A DNA stretch of 64,000 nt from NCBI GenBank assembly GCA_024291935.2, contig CM044308.1, positions 115,222,501-115,286,500 of the forward strand, in the 5' to 3' direction. The position numbers and the translations under genes were made by a program. Shown here in pieces: positions 46,860 through 57,620 of the stretch. The stretch comes from Okapia johnstoni (taxonomy: Eukaryota > Chordata > Mammalia > Artiodactyla > Giraffidae). The notes beneath the pieces are model-generated. The model had not been told where the DNA came from and made no database searches. It saw only the letters and a list, made by a program, of their open reading frames with translations. Position 1 is the stretch's first letter, and each line of letters starts with the position of its first letter.

Positions 46860-46980
46860 TGGGGAATTCTCTGGTGGCCCAGTGATTAGGACTTGGCGCT
46901 TTCACTGTGGTGGCCCGGGTTCCGTCCCTGGTTGTGGAACTAAGATCCCACAAGTTTCAGGGCGTAGCAGGGGGTAAAAA
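46860..46980 (+). repeat. CHR-2-like SINE
   Basis: GGGAATTCTCTGGTGGCCCA, GTTGTGGAACTAAGATCCCA and a short A-rich end. Confidence 0.85.
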
Positions 46981-47627
46981 AGATTGCTGGTTTTGTCTTT
47001 ATTGTCTTCATTGGACTGAAAGCTTCCCAGGGAAAAGGAAGATGCCTAAATCCTGAACAGATGGCACAACTCAGAGAGTGTGTCAATACCTATTTAAGAG
47101 TAGACTATGCTGGTAGGTGACTATGCTGGTAGACTTTGCTAGGTGAATTAATAAATACTGGAATGATTTATTCAAATGAATTAAGTCAGAAGCTAAGGGA
47201 TATCCACCCCAGAATATTCAAGAAAAGCAAGTTTATGAGGTTTATTCAAGAAACACACATTAGATGTTATGCAGCTACTGTTTATCCTAAAATTATGCAG
47301 AAAACAAAAGAATTATGTGACAGCTTCTCCCAAAATTACTGATGGTCTTGGGAGGGAAATCAATATTCATAGCCATGAAATAATCAAAAAAGAATTCAGT
47401 ATATCACAAATTAAATTATGGGATTAATAAAATTCAAAACTTCAAAGGGATTTTTTTTAACCTTGACAGAATGAAATTCATTTGGGAGATCAAAAATAGA
47501 CACGTGCAATCGCAAACAAAATCCCAGCAGGTTTTTGTGTAGTAATTGGTAATCTGACACCAAAATGTGTATGAAAGAAGAAAGAACCCAGTGTTTCTCT
47601 GAGACAATCTTAGAGGAGAACAAAGCT

Positions 47628-47909
47628 GCTGCTGTTGCCGCTGCTGCTAAGTCGCTTCAGTCGTGTCGGACTCTGTGCGACACCATAGATGGCAGCCCAC
47701 CAGGCTCTGCCGTCCCTTGGATTCTCCAGGCAAGAACACTGGAGTGGGTTGCCATTTCCTTCTCCAATGCATGAAAGTAAAAAGTGAAAGTGAAGTCGCT
47801 CAGTCGTGCCCGACTCTTAGCGACCCCATGGGCTGCAGCCTACCAGGCTCCTCCGTCCATGGGATTTTCCAGACAAGAGTACTGGAGTGGGGTGCCATTG
47901 CCTCCTCCA
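47628..47909 (-). repeat. Dimeric Bov-tA type SINE with perfect 12-base duplication
   Basis: Two headless BovB-derived units are joined by the linker CATGAAAGTAAAAAGTGAAA. Perfect flanks GAGAACAAAGCT lie at 47616-47627 and 47910-47921. The same dimer form occurs at 56223-56497. Confidence 0.93.
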
Positions 47910-47992
47910 GAGAACAAAGCTAGAGCGAATATATTGCCAGGTAGTAGGACTTATTTGGAAGTTTTAATAAAACTAAGAACTTGAATCCCACA

Positions 47993-48112
47993 GCTAAAAG
48001 ATCTTCCATGCCACAATGAAGGTTGAAGATCGCACATGTTGCAACTAAGACCTGGTGCAGCCAAATAAATAAATGAATGAATATCTTTTAAAATTACACA
48101 TTAAAAAAATAG
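47993..48112 (+). repeat. CHR-type SINE fragment
   Basis: AGATCGCACATGTTGCAACT, AAGACCTGGTGCAGCCAAAT and AAATAAATGAATG. Confidence 0.75.
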
Positions 48113-48222
48113 AAGCCCAATTCTCCTTATGCCTTTCAGTTTAACTTGCAAGCCCTTTTTACCTATCAATAAACCTATTAATAATAATAAACCCAAATCG
48201 TAAACACTCAAGAATCATACTT

Positions 48223-48330
48223 TTTTAAATTTATTTTTTTAATAGAAGGATAGTTGCTTTATAGAATTTTGTTGTTTTCTGCAAAATAGCAACATGAATC
48301 AGCCATAGGTATACATATCATACTTTTAGA
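48223..48330 (-). repeat. L1 3' UTR fragment
   Basis: Reverse of the L1 end: TAGAAGGATAGTTGCTTTAT, ATGAATCAGCCATAGGTATA. Confidence 0.75.
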
Positions 48331-48796
48331 GACCGATAAATGACATGGGAAAATAGTCTGTGTTAAGGGAAAAAGACGTAGTATATGTACAGTATATTTT
48401 GATACACACATATACTCCAAGATGTTTGCAAAGAGTAATGAGATTAATGGTTGATTTTCCATTTTTAATTCTTATGTTTTTGAATTGCTTGAATTTTAGA
48501 AAGTGTGCAGGTGTCACTTTTATAATTATAAAACCATGAAGCTATTTTCTTTTTGAAAAGAAATGAAGCAGTCGTAAGAATGCTGTTACAATCGTGATTT
48601 CCTTCTTAAAAACTGTTTTTGGTTAGGGAATGCCTTTTCAGAAGAAATCTTACCTGGGAAATTAGTACAGTTACTCCCCCTGCCTTTGCAAGTCCCACAT
48701 CCACATAAGGAACTTGAGTGTCTGTGGATTTTGTCATGCACTGGATGAGCAGGTTTGAAACTAATCCCTTTCAGGTACTGAGGGAAGATTGCATCA

Positions 48797-48818
48797 AAAA
48801 AAAAAAAAAAAAAAAAAA
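48797..48818 (+). repeat. Poly(A) tract
   Basis: A run of about 22 A; the sequence before it is not an element I recognise. Confidence 0.9.
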
Positions 48819-49091
48819 GAGCATCTCTGTTGAGTAAGAGTGGCAAATACAGACCTTCCCTGTGTCGTCTTCTTCTTGCCCTCCATCAAACACTCATCTT
48901 CTCCCCAACCCCCAGGACCTGAGATGTGCCAAAGAACTCCAGCACATCATGGAACTAAATTCAAAACTCTTACTTCAGATGAGCATTCATTGATACAGTA
49001 AGTCTTTCATGGATTACCCCTATGTGCTAAAAGTAAATTATAAAAGAATTTTTCAAGTAAGATCCCATTTTCTGAAACTCCCCCTATACTA

Positions 49092-50975
49092 TCAGTTCAG
49101 TTCAGTTCAGTCGCTCAGTCGTGTCTGACTCTTTGTGACCCCATGAACCGCAGCACTCTAGGCCTCCCTGTCCATCACCAACTCCGAAAGTCTACCCAAA
49201 CCCATGTTCATTGAGTCGATGATGCCATCCAACCATCTCATCCTCTGTCATCCCCTTCTCCTCCTGCCCTCAATCTTTCCCAGCATCAGGGTCTTCTCAA
49301 ATGAGTCAGCTCTTCACATCAGGTGGCCAAAGTATTGGAGTTTCAGCTTCAACATCACTCCTTACAATGAACACCCAGGACTGATCTCCTCTAGGATGGA
49401 CTGGTTGGATCTCCTTGCAGTCCAAGGGACTCTCAAGAGTCTTGTCCAACACCACAGTTCAAAAGCATCATCAGCTTTCTTTATAGTCCAACTCTCACAT
49501 CCATACATGACCACTGGAAAAACCATAGCTTTGACTAGACAGAACTTTGTTGGCAAAGTAATGTCTCTGCTTTTCAATATGCTGTCTAGGTTGGTCATAA
49601 CTTTCCTTCCAAGGAGTAAGCGTCTTTTAATTTCATGGCTGCAGTCACCATCTGCAGTGATTTTGGAGCCCAGAAAAATAAAGTCAGCCACTGTTTCCAC
49701 TGTTTGCCCATCTATCTGCCATGAAGTGATGGGACTGGATGCCATGATCTTAGTTTTCTGAATGTTGAGTTTTAAGCCTACTTTTTCACTCTCCTCTTTC
49801 ACTCTCATCAAGAGGCTCTTTAGTTCTTCTTCACTTTCTGCCCTAAGGGTGGTGTCATCTGCATATCTGAGATTATTGATATTTCTCCCGGCAATCTTGA
49901 TTCCAGCTTGTGCTTCTTCCAGCCCAGTGTTTCTCATGATGTACTCTGCATATAAGTTAAATAAGCAGGGTGACAATATACAGCCTTGACGTACTCCTTT
50001 TCCTATTTGGAACCAATCTGTTAGTCCGGTTCTAACTGTTGCTTCTTGACCTGAATGCAGATTTCTCGGGAGGCAGGCCAGGTGGTCTGGTATTCCCATC
50101 TCCTTAAGAATTTTCCACAGTTTATTGTCATTCACACAGTCAAAGGCTTTGGCATAGTCAATAAAGCAGAAATAGATGTTTTTCTGGAACTTTCCTGCTT
50201 TTTTGATGATCCAGCAGATGTTGGCAATTTGATCTCTGGTTCCTTCACCTTTTCTAAAACCAGCTTGAACATCTGGAAGTTCACAGTTCACGTATTGCTG
50301 AAGCCTGGCTTGGAGAATTTTAAGCATTACTTTACTAGCGTGTGAGATGAGTGCAATTGTGCGGTAGTTTGAGCATTCTTTGGCATTGCCTTTCTTTGGG
50401 ATTGGAATGAAAACTGATCTTTTCCAGTCCTGTGGCCACTGCTGAGTTTTCCAAATTTGCTGGCATATCGAGTGCAGCACTTTCACAGCATCACCTTTGA
50501 GGATTTGAAATAGCTCAACTGGAATTCCATCACCTCCACTATCTTTGTTCATAGTGATGCTTCCTAAGGCCCACTTGACTTCACATTCCAGGATGTCTGG
50601 CTCTAGGTGAGTGATCACACCATCGTGATTCTCTGGGTCGTGAATATCTTTTTTGTACAGTTCTTCTGTGTATTCTTGCCACCTCTTCTTAATATCTTCT
50701 GCTTCTGTTAGGTCCCTACCATTTCTGTCCTTTATTGAGCCCATCTTTGCATGAAATGTTCCCTTGGTATCTCTAATTTTCTTAGAGATCTCTAGTCTTT
50801 CCCATTCTATTGTTTTCCTCTATTTCTTTGCATTGATCACTGAGGAAGTCTTTCTTTTCTCTCCTTGCTATTCTTTGGAACTCTGCATTCAAATGGGTAT
50901 ATCTTTCCTTTTCTTCTTTGCTTTTCGCTTCCCGTCTTTTCACAGCTATTTTTGTAAGGCCTCCTCAGATAGCCA
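49092..50975 (-). mobile_element. BovB (RTE) LINE with a long open reverse transcriptase frame
   Basis: The 3' half to two-thirds of a BovB, ending in the repeated CAGTTCAGTT at the low-coordinate side. A 460-codon frame (49362-50744) covers the linker and the whole RT domain. Visible motifs: FIDYAKAFD with the first catalytic Asp (residue 196), GKGVRQGCILSP (248-259) and YADD (294-297), then the C-terminal CESWT...WCW region. Compared with the family text it has small in-frame losses (near 240 and 423-425). The endonuclease part is missing or out of frame near 50.75-50.97 kb, so it cannot act alone. No sign that it is expressed. Confidence 0.94.
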
Positions 50976-50979
50976 TAAC

Positions 50980-51181
50980 TAGATATATGAGTCGTGTTCA
51001 ACTCTTTGTGACCTTATGGACTGTAGCCCACCAGGCTCCTCTGTCTATGGGATTCTCCAGGCAAGAATCCTGGAGTGGGTTGCCATTTCCTTCTCCAGCG
51101 GATCTTCTCAGCCCAGGGATTGAACCTGGGTCTCTTGCAGTGCAGGCAGATTCTTTGCCATCTGAGCCACCAGGGAAGCCC
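50980..51181 (-). repeat. Bov-tA SINE
   Basis: A reverse monomer from GAGTCGTGTTCAACTCTTTG to CACCAGGGAAGCCC; it abuts the truncated BovB end. Confidence 0.92.
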
Positions 51182-51671
51182 ATAATTATATATACATCTA
51201 AATAAACATACAGACCCTGAAAAGTAGTGGAAAGAAATACACTGGTGAGTAAAATCTTGTTATATTTGAATGTGGAACCAAGGCTGTCTTTCATCTTTAT
51301 ATCTTTTGCTCATCTGTATTTTCTAATTTTCCTACGATGAACATGGATTGCTTTTATAATAAGAAAAAAATGCAATTTTTAAAAGGCAAGTAGGAGTCGA
51401 GAGAATGATTTGTTTTAGATATAGTCTAGTGTTATTTTGCTGTCATAAGAGATCCAGGTGAAATTTAAGAATTATGACTTTACGTCTAATTACTTTCGTT
51501 AAAAAAATATGCAGCCATACGTTATTCTGGCATATTTTATGTACAATAAAACTTTCAAATCCAAAGTGTATAGCTGGATGAATTTTTGGATACATATATT
51601 CCTGTGAATGTAGTTATTTTGTTGTTGTTGTTCCTCTCTTCAACTTTTATATCTAGTTCTGGATGCTGCTT

Positions 51672-51760
51672 CTTAAAAAAAATTTATTGAGGTATAACTG
51701 ATTACAACAACCTGCACATTTTAAAAACTGTACAATTTGATCAATTTTAACGTGAAAAGG
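51672..51760 (-). repeat. Old L1 3' UTR fragment
   Basis: TTTATTGAGGTATAACTGAT, then CTGCACATTTTAAAAACTGT and ACAATTTGATCAATTTT. Confidence 0.65.
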
Positions 51761-51907
51761 AGGGTCAGTTTTACCTGGATTGCAAATTCTGAATCTGGAT
51801 CTTTCATGACCGTAGGTAAATTATTTGATTTCTTTAGCCAAAGTTTTATCACCTATGGTTCATATATTAATCTTTTACTGTTTCTAAGAAGACTAAATAA
51901 ATCAAGT

Positions 51908-52136
51908 GTACTCCCCGGTGGCTCAGTGGTAAAGAAACTGCCTGCCAATCCAGGAGACTCAGGAGATGCAGGTTCAATCCCTGGGTCAGGAAGATCTCGT
52001 GGAGTGGGAAATGGCAACCCATTCTAGTATTCTTGCCTGGAGAATCCCATGGACAGAGGAGCCTGGCAGACTACAGTCCATGGGGTCGTAAAAGAGTTGG
52101 ATGCAACTGGACATAGACTAACCAACAACAAACAAA
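51908..52136 (+). repeat. Bov-tA SINE
   Basis: TCCCCGGTGGCTCAGTGGTA to GGATGCAACTGGACATAGAC. Confidence 0.92.
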
Positions 52137-52166
52137 TAACTATGCAATAATGCCCTGGCCCCTAGA

Positions 52167-52383
52167 ATGCATGCTCAGTCGTGTCTGACTCTTTATGACC
52201 CCGCCGACTACCGCCTGCCAGGCTCCTCTGTCCATGGGATTATCCAGGCAAGAATACTGGAGTGGGTTGCCATTTCCTTCTCCAGGGGATCTTCCCGACC
52301 CAGGGATCGAACTCGCTTCTTCTGCATCTCCCTCTCCTGCATTGGTTGGCAGTTCTTTACCACTGCAACACCTGGGAAGCCCA
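52167..52383 (-). repeat. Bov-tA SINE with duplication
   Basis: A reverse monomer. Flanks CCCTGGCCCCTAG (52153-52165) and CCCTGACTCCTAG (52384-52396) match at 11 of 13 bases. It lies head to head with the preceding forward SINE, about 30 bases away. Confidence 0.92.
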
Positions 52384-52419
52384 CCCTGACTCCTAGGGAC
52401 CCAATAAATAAGGACTGGT

Positions 52420-52525
52420 ATTATTGTGGTTCTCATCCTTTTCCAAATAGGGAGTCTGAGATACAGTGAGGTTACAAACATGCTTGAAAGGTCACACAGC
52501 TGGACAGAGAACGCAGCTGACTGGG
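52420..52525 (-). repeat. MIR fragment
   Basis: CCAAATAGGGAGTCTGAGAT, then GAAAGGTCACACAGCTGGAC and AGAGAACGCAGC. Confidence 0.65.
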
Positions 52526-52687
52526 ACACCTGGCTCTTCATGTTGGAAATCTTTAAAGATGCCTTCTAAAGGCATCTCCCAGTTTGAGGGTGGCCCTCTT
52601 GGCCAGGAAGTTGGGAGAACAGTGCCTCTCCAGTGCTCGGGCTCCCTTTTTTGTTTAACACTGGCTTTGCAGTGAAAAACAGGGTGG

Positions 52688-52855
52688 GAATTCTTGGCAA
52701 TCCATCAGTTAATAAGAATGATTCCCTGCATGGTGTGTGGGTTTGATCCCTGGTCCGGTAACTAAGACCCAGCATGCCCTGCAGTGCAAGGCACTGGAGC
52801 AAAGGATAGCAACTTGATTCAGAAAGCCAGCAGACCAAAAAGACGGCAGATTCTT
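52688..52855 (+). repeat. Diverged CHR-like SINE
   Basis: GTTTGATCCCTGGTCCGGTA and ACTAAGACCCAGCATGCCCT look CHR-like; the rest is too diverged to be sure. Confidence 0.45.
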
Positions 52856-53454
52856 GTCCCAAAGAACTATCTGACCTGACTTAGAATTCAGGCTTCTTTT
52901 ATACCAAAAGGGGAGGGGATGTGGCTGGTCCTTGCAAATTTGCTGGTGCCAGAATCCTTCTTACTGGTGTCCACGTAGCCCTGTCTGATTCACAATGTTC
53001 CTGCAAACCTCCAACAAGACTAATGGTATTCTCCCGTTTACAACTTCTTCATGGGAAAGCCTTATACCTTTAAAGATCAGCGCCTTGAGAATGGACTCTC
53101 CTGTATATTTCAGGCTACAGGCAACATTCTTTTACAAAAGGTGCAGACCTAGAGGCAACAGCATAAGAGAGTTAAAGGAATAGATTCAACAGTGGAGTCA
53201 GGTTTATTCTCTCTTGTTACAGTGTTGCTTCAGGCAAGTTGTCCTAAACTCAGTTTCCCAATCAGTTAAAGGGAGAAATGAGATCAATATGAGCCACCTT
53301 TGGAGGCTCCAAGGGCATTAGATGAGATAACAGCTAAAATCAAATTTTAAAGCTCCGCAAATGTGACCCAATGGTTCAACATTAAGTTCTTTGAGGGAAA
53401 AGAGTTGGAATTTCACAGGAAGGACCTCAAGAATCACCATGTGCTAATTTCTAG

Positions 53455-53645
53455 TCCTCCTAATGATGTAATAATAATAATAATCATACTTATTGATTAA
53501 ACACCTATCCTGTGTTGAGGTCCTACTAGGTGCACTATGAGGCAGTTTTTCAGATATCGCTTCACCTGTTCTTCAGCACGCCAAGCTAGATAGACAGTAC
53601 CAGTCTCACTGTACAGATGAGAAAACAAAAACCAAGAGAGTTTAA
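53455..53645 (-). repeat. MIR fragment
   Basis: TAATAATAATAATCATACTT start, CCTACTAGGTGCACTATGAG and ACTGTACAGATGAGAAAAC. Confidence 0.75.
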
Positions 53646-53838
53646 TTGTCTAAAGTTTGTATAAGAGTATTCCTCAAATAATTTCAGAAAATAAGGAGAA
53701 ACAAGTCCTGCTTCATTTCATGAGCCCTGCAAAACCTTAATACCAACGCCGGTTAAGAATATTATAAGCCATGAAAATTCTAGACCGAAATTACCCATGA
53801 ACATAGACATAAAAATTCTCAAAAAGAGAAAGGCAAAT

Positions 53839-53965
53839 TGGGACTTCCCCGGTGATGCAGTAGTTGAGACTCTGCCTTCCAACACAGGAGGCATGCGTTC
53901 AATCCTTGGTCAGGGAACTAAGGTCTCACACGCTGCTTGGTGCAGCCAAAAATTTATTTTAAATA
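53839..53965 (+). repeat. CHR-2-like SINE inside L1, perfect duplication
   Basis: GGACTTCCCCGGTGATGCAG to GTGCAGCCAAAAATTTA, flanked by perfect AAAGGCAAAT (53829-53838 and 53966-53975). Confidence 0.93.
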
Positions 53966-54791
53966 AAAGGCAAATAGAACCCAGTACTATATATTAAAAA
54001 AGGATAATATATCACAACAAAGTAAAATTTATCCTAGCAAAGCAAGGGAGTTTCAACATTTAAAAATAAACTAATTCCCCATATTAAAAAAAATAAAAAG
54101 ATTATGTGATGATCACTTCAAAGTATATGGGAAAATCATTTGATGAATTCAATACAGATTCATGATTTCAAAAAAATAAAAAAAGCATCCATAAACTCAG
54201 AATAAAAGGAATTTCTCAATCTGATAAAGGGTAATAATAATTTAAAAATCTACAAGTATCAAAATACATAATAGTAACAAGATAAATACCTTCTATTATA
54301 GACTAGGACCAGAGCAAGGATATTTACCCTTCTTCTATAAGATACTGTATCCTAGTCAGAATAATAAAGCAAGATAAATCCATAAAAAACACGCAGATTA
54401 GAAAGGAAGAAACGAAGCTACCTTTATTCACAGATAACAATTTTTTTAATATATAAGTCTTAAAGAAACTCTAAAAAAATAAAAATAAGAGCATTTAGCA
54501 AGGATCCTGGATACAAGATCAATATATAAAAATTATAATTCTGTATACTAGGTACAAAGAAATGGAAGATGAAATTAGAAGCATATCATTTATAATAACA
54601 TCTGAAGGCGTAAAATACAAAGACCTTAACACTGAAAACTACAAGAAAGTGCAAAACTAAAGAAAACTCAGATAAATGGAGAGCTACCCCATGTCTGTGG
54701 AATAGAATCTTAAACACCAATTCTGTCCAAAAGCATCTACAAATTCAATGCATTGCAATCAAAATTACAGCTGGCCTTTTTTTTTAAAAAA

Positions 54792-55108
54792 GATCATCCC
54801 TGATAGCTCAGTTGGTAAAGATTCCGCCTGCAATGCAGGAGACCCTGGTTCAATTTCTGGGTCAGGAAGATCCCCTGGAGAAGGAGTAGGCTACACACAC
54901 CAGTATTCTTGGACTTCCCTTGTGGCTCAGCTGGTAAAGAATCTGCCGGCAATACAGGGGATCTGGGTTTGATCCCTGTGTTGGGAAAGATCCCCTGGAG
55001 AAGGGAAAAGCTACCCACTCCAGTATTCTGGCCTGGAGAATTCCATGGACTATACAGTTCATGGGGTCACAAAGAGTCGGACACGACTGAGTGACTTTCA
55101 CTTTTCAC
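54792..55108 (+). repeat. Bov-A2 dimeric SINE inside L1, perfect duplication
   Basis: Two tRNA-like heads (about 54793 and 54910) and one tail ending GACTGAGTGACTTTCAC. It is flanked by TTTTTTAAAAAA at 54780-54791 and 55109-55120, which contains the L1/RTE-type TTTT/AA cut site. Confidence 0.95.
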
Positions 55109-55743
55109 TTTTTTAAAAAACAGAAATTGATGAGCTGTATGTGATTTATTTGAAAAGGCAAAGCGTCTATAATAGTCAAAATAATTATGAAAGGTAGATA
55201 CTTTCAGCACCTGATTTCAGGATTTAGTGTAAAACTACAACAGTCAAGATGGTGTGACACTGGCATAGTCAAATATACCAATGAAACAGGAGAGTCCAGA
55301 GGCAGGCACCGTCTGCTCTGTCACAAACCTCTTCTAACACAAGGTGGCATTAGAGAGCCCTTGGATGCCATTCCTGCTCAATCCAGCAGATGGCAGCAGG
55401 CTGACACCAACGTCTAAAGACACCAGGCTGAATTTCCGGGCTCCTTTGTGTCCTGCGTTTCTTTACTTCTTTCCTCCAATTGCCGCTATCTCTGGCCAGT
55501 CAATCTGTCATACAGAAGGGGGACACTTAAATGAAAGAGGATGGAGGAGCCCCATATATGCCAGGTGTTGTTCTCCACCCTTAATAAGAAATATTTCATA
55601 ACTACTTCAACTGTATATCATGAGAATGATTTTTTTATTTGAAAGATAATCAAACAGAAGCTCAGACAGGGGGAATTGTTCCTAAGTACTGAGCTGGAAG
55701 TGCTGAAGATGGGCTTGAGCTTGGCCTTTCTTTCCACATGGTG

Positions 55744-55880
55744 GTGGTTTAGCTGCTAAGTCGTGTCCGACTCTTGCGACCCCATGGACTGTAGCCCGCC
55801 AGGATCCTCTTTCCATGGGGAGTCTCTGAGCAAGAATACTGGAGTGGGTCACCATGCCCTCCTCCAGGGGACCTTCCCAC
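55744..55880 (-). repeat. Bov-tA SINE, truncated
   Basis: TAGCTGCTAAGTCGTGTCCG to CAGGGGACCTTCCCACCC; the tRNA head is missing. Confidence 0.88.
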
Positions 55881-55936
55881 CCTTACCATCCACCAAAAAA
55901 GTAATGTAGAAGGCTGCAAATAAGAAAAGAGTTTAT

Positions 55937-56075
55937 GGGACTTCCCTGACAGTCCAGGGGTTAAGACTCTGACCAGGGGACTTTGCAGGGGACCCGGATT
56001 TGAATCCTGGTTGAGGAATTAAGATCCCACATGCCTCAAAGCACAACCAAAATATTTTTAAAAAATTAAAAAGAG
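55937..56075 (+). repeat. CHR-2-like SINE
   Basis: GGGACTTCCCTGACAGTCCA, AATTAAGATCCCACATGCCT, then an A/T tail. Confidence 0.88.
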
Positions 56076-56199
56076 TTTATTTGGAGTCTTGAGAATTGCA
56101 GTTCAGGTCCAAAAAGCATCTTGAATCTCTGACAGATGTTCTAGATGATTTCATCAGGTCAAAAGGTCAGATTCCATCCAGGCTGAAATGTGCATGTCA

Positions 56200-56735
56200 C
56201 ATTATTTTTTTTTATCGGCGTATGCTGCTGCTGTTGCTAAGCTGCTTCAGTCGTGTCTGACTCTGTGCCACCCCATAGATGGCAGCCCACCAGGCTCCCC
56301 CGACCCTGGGATTCTCCAGGCAAGAACACTGGAGTGGGTTGCCATTTCCTTCTCCAATGCATGAAAGTGAAAAGTGAAAGTGAAGTCGCGCAGTCGTGTC
56401 TGACTCTTAGCGACCCCATGGGCTGCAGCCTACCAGGCTCCTCGGTCCATGGGATTTTCCAGGCGAGTACTGGAGTGGGGTGCCATTGCCTTCTCCGTTA
56501 TTGGCAATACTTATTTACAATGTTGCATTAGTTTCAGGTGTAGAACAAAGTGAATCAGTTACTTATATATCCACTACTGTTTGGATTGTTTACCCATATA
56601 GGTCATTATAGAGTACTTGGTACTGTTCCCTATGCTATACAGTAGGTCTTTATTAGTTATCTGTTTTATAGATAGTATGTGTTTGTCAACCCCAGCCTCC
56701 CAGTTTGTCCCTCCACCCTCTCCTTTCCCCTTGAA
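56200..56735 (-). mobile_element. L1 3' UTR split by a dimeric SINE
   Basis: Reverse L1 3' end: TTTTTTTTTATCGGCGTA, then after the SINE TTATTTACAATGTTGCATTA, ATGCTATACAGTAGGTCTTT and TCCCAGTTTGTCCCTCCACC. Confidence 0.82.
56223..56497 (-). repeat. Dimeric Bov-tA type SINE inside L1
   Basis: Same structure as 47628-47909, with linker CATGAAAGTGAAAAGTGAAA. Flanks TTATCGGCGTA (56212-56222) and TTATTGGCAATA (56498-56509) look like a diverged duplication. Confidence 0.92.
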
Positions 56736-56798
56736 GGTCACACTTTCTCGAAGGCCTCCTGCCCGGCTCCACTTTGGAGAGCTCACCTAGCAATATTG

Positions 56799-57007
56799 CT
56801 GCTGTTGTTTAGTCACTAAGTCATGTCCTGCTCTTTGCAAGACCATGAACTGTAGCCCACTGGGTTCCTTGGTCCGTGGGTTTTTCCAGGCAAGAATAGG
56901 GTGTGGGTTGCCATTTCCTTCTCCAGGGAATATTCCCAGGCCAGGGATCAAACCCACATCTCCTGTGATGGCAGGCAATTGTTTACTACTGAGCCACCTG
57001 GGAAGCC
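56799..57007 (-). repeat. Bov-tA SINE with 17-base duplication
   Basis: A reverse monomer. Flanks CTCACCTAGCAATATTG (56782-56798) and CTCACTTTGCAATACTG (57008-57024) differ at three bases. Confidence 0.92.
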
Positions 57008-57024
57008 CTCACTTTGCAATACTG

Positions 57025-57620
57025 ACTCTCTTTTGATTTTCCTTTCATGCTAGTAAATGCCAAACACAAACTATGGAAACACAGTGCCTGCCTGCAAAGA
57101 GTTGTCATCTTGTGGGGAAGATCATATGCAAATGCAGGCAAAAACAAAACTATAGAGAGATAATTCTGTGGGTGACTAATTAGCATGTGAACGGCACCAA
57201 ATTTTTGTCTAGTCAGGGAAGACTTCCTGGAGGAGGAGAGTCTTCCACTTGAGCCTTTGAGGGTGAGTAAGACTTGAAGTGTGGAATAGGTCAGCATATA
57301 GTCTTGGCCTGAGTGGGGAGCCTTGATGGGAATAGGGAAGTCAGCTAGACTGGTTGAAAGGTCCTAGAAGGGAATGAAAGGGAATAAATCTGGAAGATTG
57401 GGTTGGGGACAAATTGTGGAGGTTTCTGAGGACCCAGAGGAGGGCCTCTAAGTGTACTTTATGCACTGATGTCTTATGAAGGCTCAGAGCTAGGGTAGGT
57501 GCATAGGAAAGGAGTGACAAGATAAAGTCAGCTCTTAACGAAGATTAACATGAGGCAGTCTGTTAGGCTGCAGAAAGAGTGAGAGTGAAATTGAAGGGCC
57601 TGTAGGGGCACGCAGAGGGA
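57025..57620. other. Unassigned interval
   Basis: No SINE, L1 or gene signature was recognised in this stretch; phrases such as AGGGAAGACTTCCTGGAGGA occur in old L2/MIR-type sequence, but I cannot assign it. Confidence 0.35.

Larger units (their letters stand above)
53650..55302 (+). mobile_element. Old L1 ORF2 fragment split by two SINEs
   Basis: Three collinear L1 ORF2 pieces: 53650-53838 (CATGAACATAGACATAAAAA), 53976-54791 (TCATTTGATGAATTCAATAC, AGCAAGATAAATCCATAAAA, CCAAAAGCATCTACAAATTC) and 55121-55302 (CAGAAATTGATGAGCTGTAT, TGTGACACTGGCATAGTCAA). Stops and frameshifts abound. The two gaps are a CHR-2 SINE and a Bov-A2 dimer, each with its own target-site duplication. Confidence 0.88.
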
